Assembly (NCBI GenBank): GCA_007121485.1
Contig: SKKM01000178.1
Span: forward strand, 1 to 11,208
Source: Wenzhouxiangella sp.
GTDB lineage: Bacteria > Pseudomonadota > Gammaproteobacteria > Xanthomonadales > Wenzhouxiangellaceae
Length of the DNA: 11,208 nucleotides
Direction of reading: 5' to 3'
Shown here: positions 10,665 to 11,208 of the stretch, one piece after another
How positions within the stretch are numbered: position 1 is the first letter of the stretch
How the letters are laid out: every line of letters starts with the position of its first letter
Notes under the pieces: generated by a model
Databases searched by the model: none
Told to the model about the DNA's origin: nothing
What the model saw: only the letters and a program-made list of their open reading frames with translations
Program-made: the position numbers and the translations under genes

Positions 10665-10693
10665 ATTCTAGTTGGCGAAAATCTTTATTACAA
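10665..10693 (-). promoter_or_regulatory. Sigma70-like promoter of the minus-strand gene
   Basis: On the minus strand, TTGTAA (10693-10688) is a -35 box with four of six consensus bases and TAGAAT (10670-10665) is a -10 box with five of six. They are separated by exactly 17 bases. Transcription would begin near 10658 and give a leader of about 40 bases before the GTG at 10620. Confidence 0.55.
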
Positions 10694-10707
10694 TCAAGCT
10701 TCGCCAA
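10672..10707. repeat. Dyad centred on the -35 box of the minus-strand gene
   Basis: TTGGCGAA (10672-10679) and TTCGCCAA (10700-10707) are perfect eight-base inverted repeats separated by 20 bases. The centre falls on the -35 box, and the left arm lies in the spacer next to the -10 box. The placement suits a repressor or activator site. No regulator gene is visible nearby. Confidence 0.5.
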
Positions 10708-10713
10708 ACCGCA

Positions 10714-10744
10714 CGGTAGGAAAAGCTCGTATGTCGGTAGGAAA
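10714..10744. repeat. Two direct repeats of CGGTAGGAAA spaced by two helical turns
   Basis: CGGTAGGAAA occurs at 10714-10723 and again at 10735-10744, 21 bases apart start to start. This puts both copies on the same face of the DNA. They lie in the divergent gap between the minus-strand gene and the phosphoesterase gene, upstream of the minus-strand promoter. A protein-binding role is inferred. Confidence 0.5.
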
Positions 10745-10852
10745 TCTCTTACGACAACCTGCTTACCGATCGCTCTGAATCCCATGTCTGGCTGCCCTTG
10801 GAAATGGCGTACGGGGCATTTGAGTCGGACAACAATCCAATAGACCGGAAAG

Positions 10853-11208
10853 TTGATTCAACTAGGCAACACGGAGCTGGCGCTGCTGCCCGAGCGCGCG
10901 GCCTACTGGCCGGCGCAGAAGACGCTGCTGCTGGCCGATATGCACCTGGGCAAGGACCAGGTATTTCGTCGATCGGGCATGGCGGTGCCGGCCGGGGTGC
11001 TGGCGGCTGATTTGGGGCGGATTGACGCGCTGGTCGACCAGACCGGCGCCGAACGCCTGATCGTGCTCGGCGACTGGGTGCACGCGCCGCCGCGCGCCGA
11101 CGATGCCTGGCCGGAGCAGATCGCGCAGTGGCGCAAGGCGCACGCGCAACTCGCCGTCGACCTGGTGCTCGGCAACCATGACCGCTCCCTGGATGCCTGG
11201 CTGGCGGC
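10853..11208 (+). CDS. pdeM: Ligase-associated metallophosphoesterase, N-terminal part; 3' end outside the window
   Basis: This is the fourth member of the ligase-associated cassette (family TIGR04123), a calcineurin-like metal-dependent nuclease or phosphodiesterase thought to process DNA with the helicase, exonuclease and ligase. Metal-binding motifs are intact: ADMHLGK with Asp at 10937 and His at 10943, GDWVH at 11069-11083, and GNHD at 11171-11182. The family opening LLPERAAYWPAQKTLL is clear. About 118 codons are present before the window edge. The start is uncertain. The frame closes at TAG 10841-10843, and the only usual start codon before the conserved region is TTG 10853, preceded by GGAAAG with no spacing. 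In related clusters the gene follows the helicase directly, so the native start was probably lost to the inserted segment. Expression now depends on an unidentified signal in the divergent gap. Confidence 0.88.
   Translation, partial: MIQLGNTELALLPERAAYWPAQKTLLLADMHLGKDQVFRRSGMAVPAGVLAADLGRIDALVDQTGAERLIVLGDWVHAPPRADDAWPEQIAQWRKAHAQLAVDLVLGNHDRSLDAWLA

Larger units (their letters stand above)
9347..10862. other. Probable inserted segment splitting the repair cassette
   Basis: The boundaries are approximate: the left one is where family-like helicase sequence stops, and the right one is where GC-rich phosphoesterase codons resume. Base composition falls inside it. It contains one minus-strand gene, a 161-bp convergent gap (9407-9567) and a 232-bp divergent gap (10621-10852). 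In the convergent gap I see only a weak dyad, CGTGAG (9420-9425) with CTCACG (9437-9442). No transposase, integrase or clear target duplication is visible, so the mechanism of entry is unknown. That it is an insertion is inferred from the usual direct adjacency of the helicase and phosphoesterase genes in this cassette. Confidence 0.6.

Noticed and set aside
9450..10859. Possible terminal inverted repeat GAATCAAC (9450-9457) and GTTGATTC (10852-10859) around the insert
   Set aside because: Eight bases is close to chance over this distance, the left copy is about 100 bases inside the apparent left junction, and no transposase is present.
9328..10861. Similar sequences GTTGATCAA (9328-9336) and GTTGATTCAA (10852-10861) as a target duplication
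   Set aside because: They are not identical, and the left copy lies within family-conserved helicase codons.
10741..10875. Plus-strand open frame with protein-like composition (HVWLPLEMAYGAFES and onward) between the two divergent genes
   Set aside because: It could be a remnant of a broken gene, but it has no good start, is short, and continues out of frame into pdeM. I recognise no family, so I do not annotate it.

Overview
The window is high-GC bacterial chromosome, most likely from a proteobacterium and probably a gammaproteobacterium. I base this on the GltB/GltD type and on the four-gene exonuclease-ligase-Lhr-metallophosphoesterase repair cassette; I cannot name a genus. Most genes have strongly G/C-ending codons (the row 7441-7500 is 44/60 G+C). 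One internal segment is clearly AT-richer (the row 10681-10740 is 27/60).

Region 1 (1-4320) is the glutamate synthase (GOGAT) operon. It holds the C-terminal ~880 residues of GltB and a complete GltD, both on the plus strand. The 178-bp gap between them contains a long imperfect inverted repeat built from 10-bp units, and a 60-codon repeat-derived open frame that touches both genes. A hairpin followed by a T-rich stretch after gltD probably ends the operon.

Region 2 (4357-9406) is a tightly packed DNA repair operon: a ligase-associated metallo-beta-lactamase-fold exonuclease, an ATP-dependent DNA ligase and an Lhr-type DEXH helicase. The genes are joined by two ATGA overlaps. The fourth member of this known cassette, the ligase-associated metallophosphoesterase (PdeM/MPE), is also present. 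It is displaced about 1.4 kb downstream and runs off the right edge (10853->11208).

Region 3 (about 9347-10862) is an AT-richer segment between the helicase and the phosphoesterase. It carries one gene on the opposite strand for an unrecognised, probably exported, cysteine-containing protein (9568-10620). That gene has a recognisable sigma70-like promoter, a good ribosome binding site and an upstream dyad. The helicase seems to have gained a foreign C-terminal tail at the left junction, and the phosphoesterase seems to have lost its native start at the right junction. I infer that this segment was inserted into the cassette and broke its translational coupling. I see no transposase, integrase, tRNA, rRNA or CRISPR array.

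The most unusual items are the interrupted repair cassette, the unknown cargo protein, and the gltB-gltD spacer, whose long hairpin could compete with a short hairpin over the gltD ribosome binding site.
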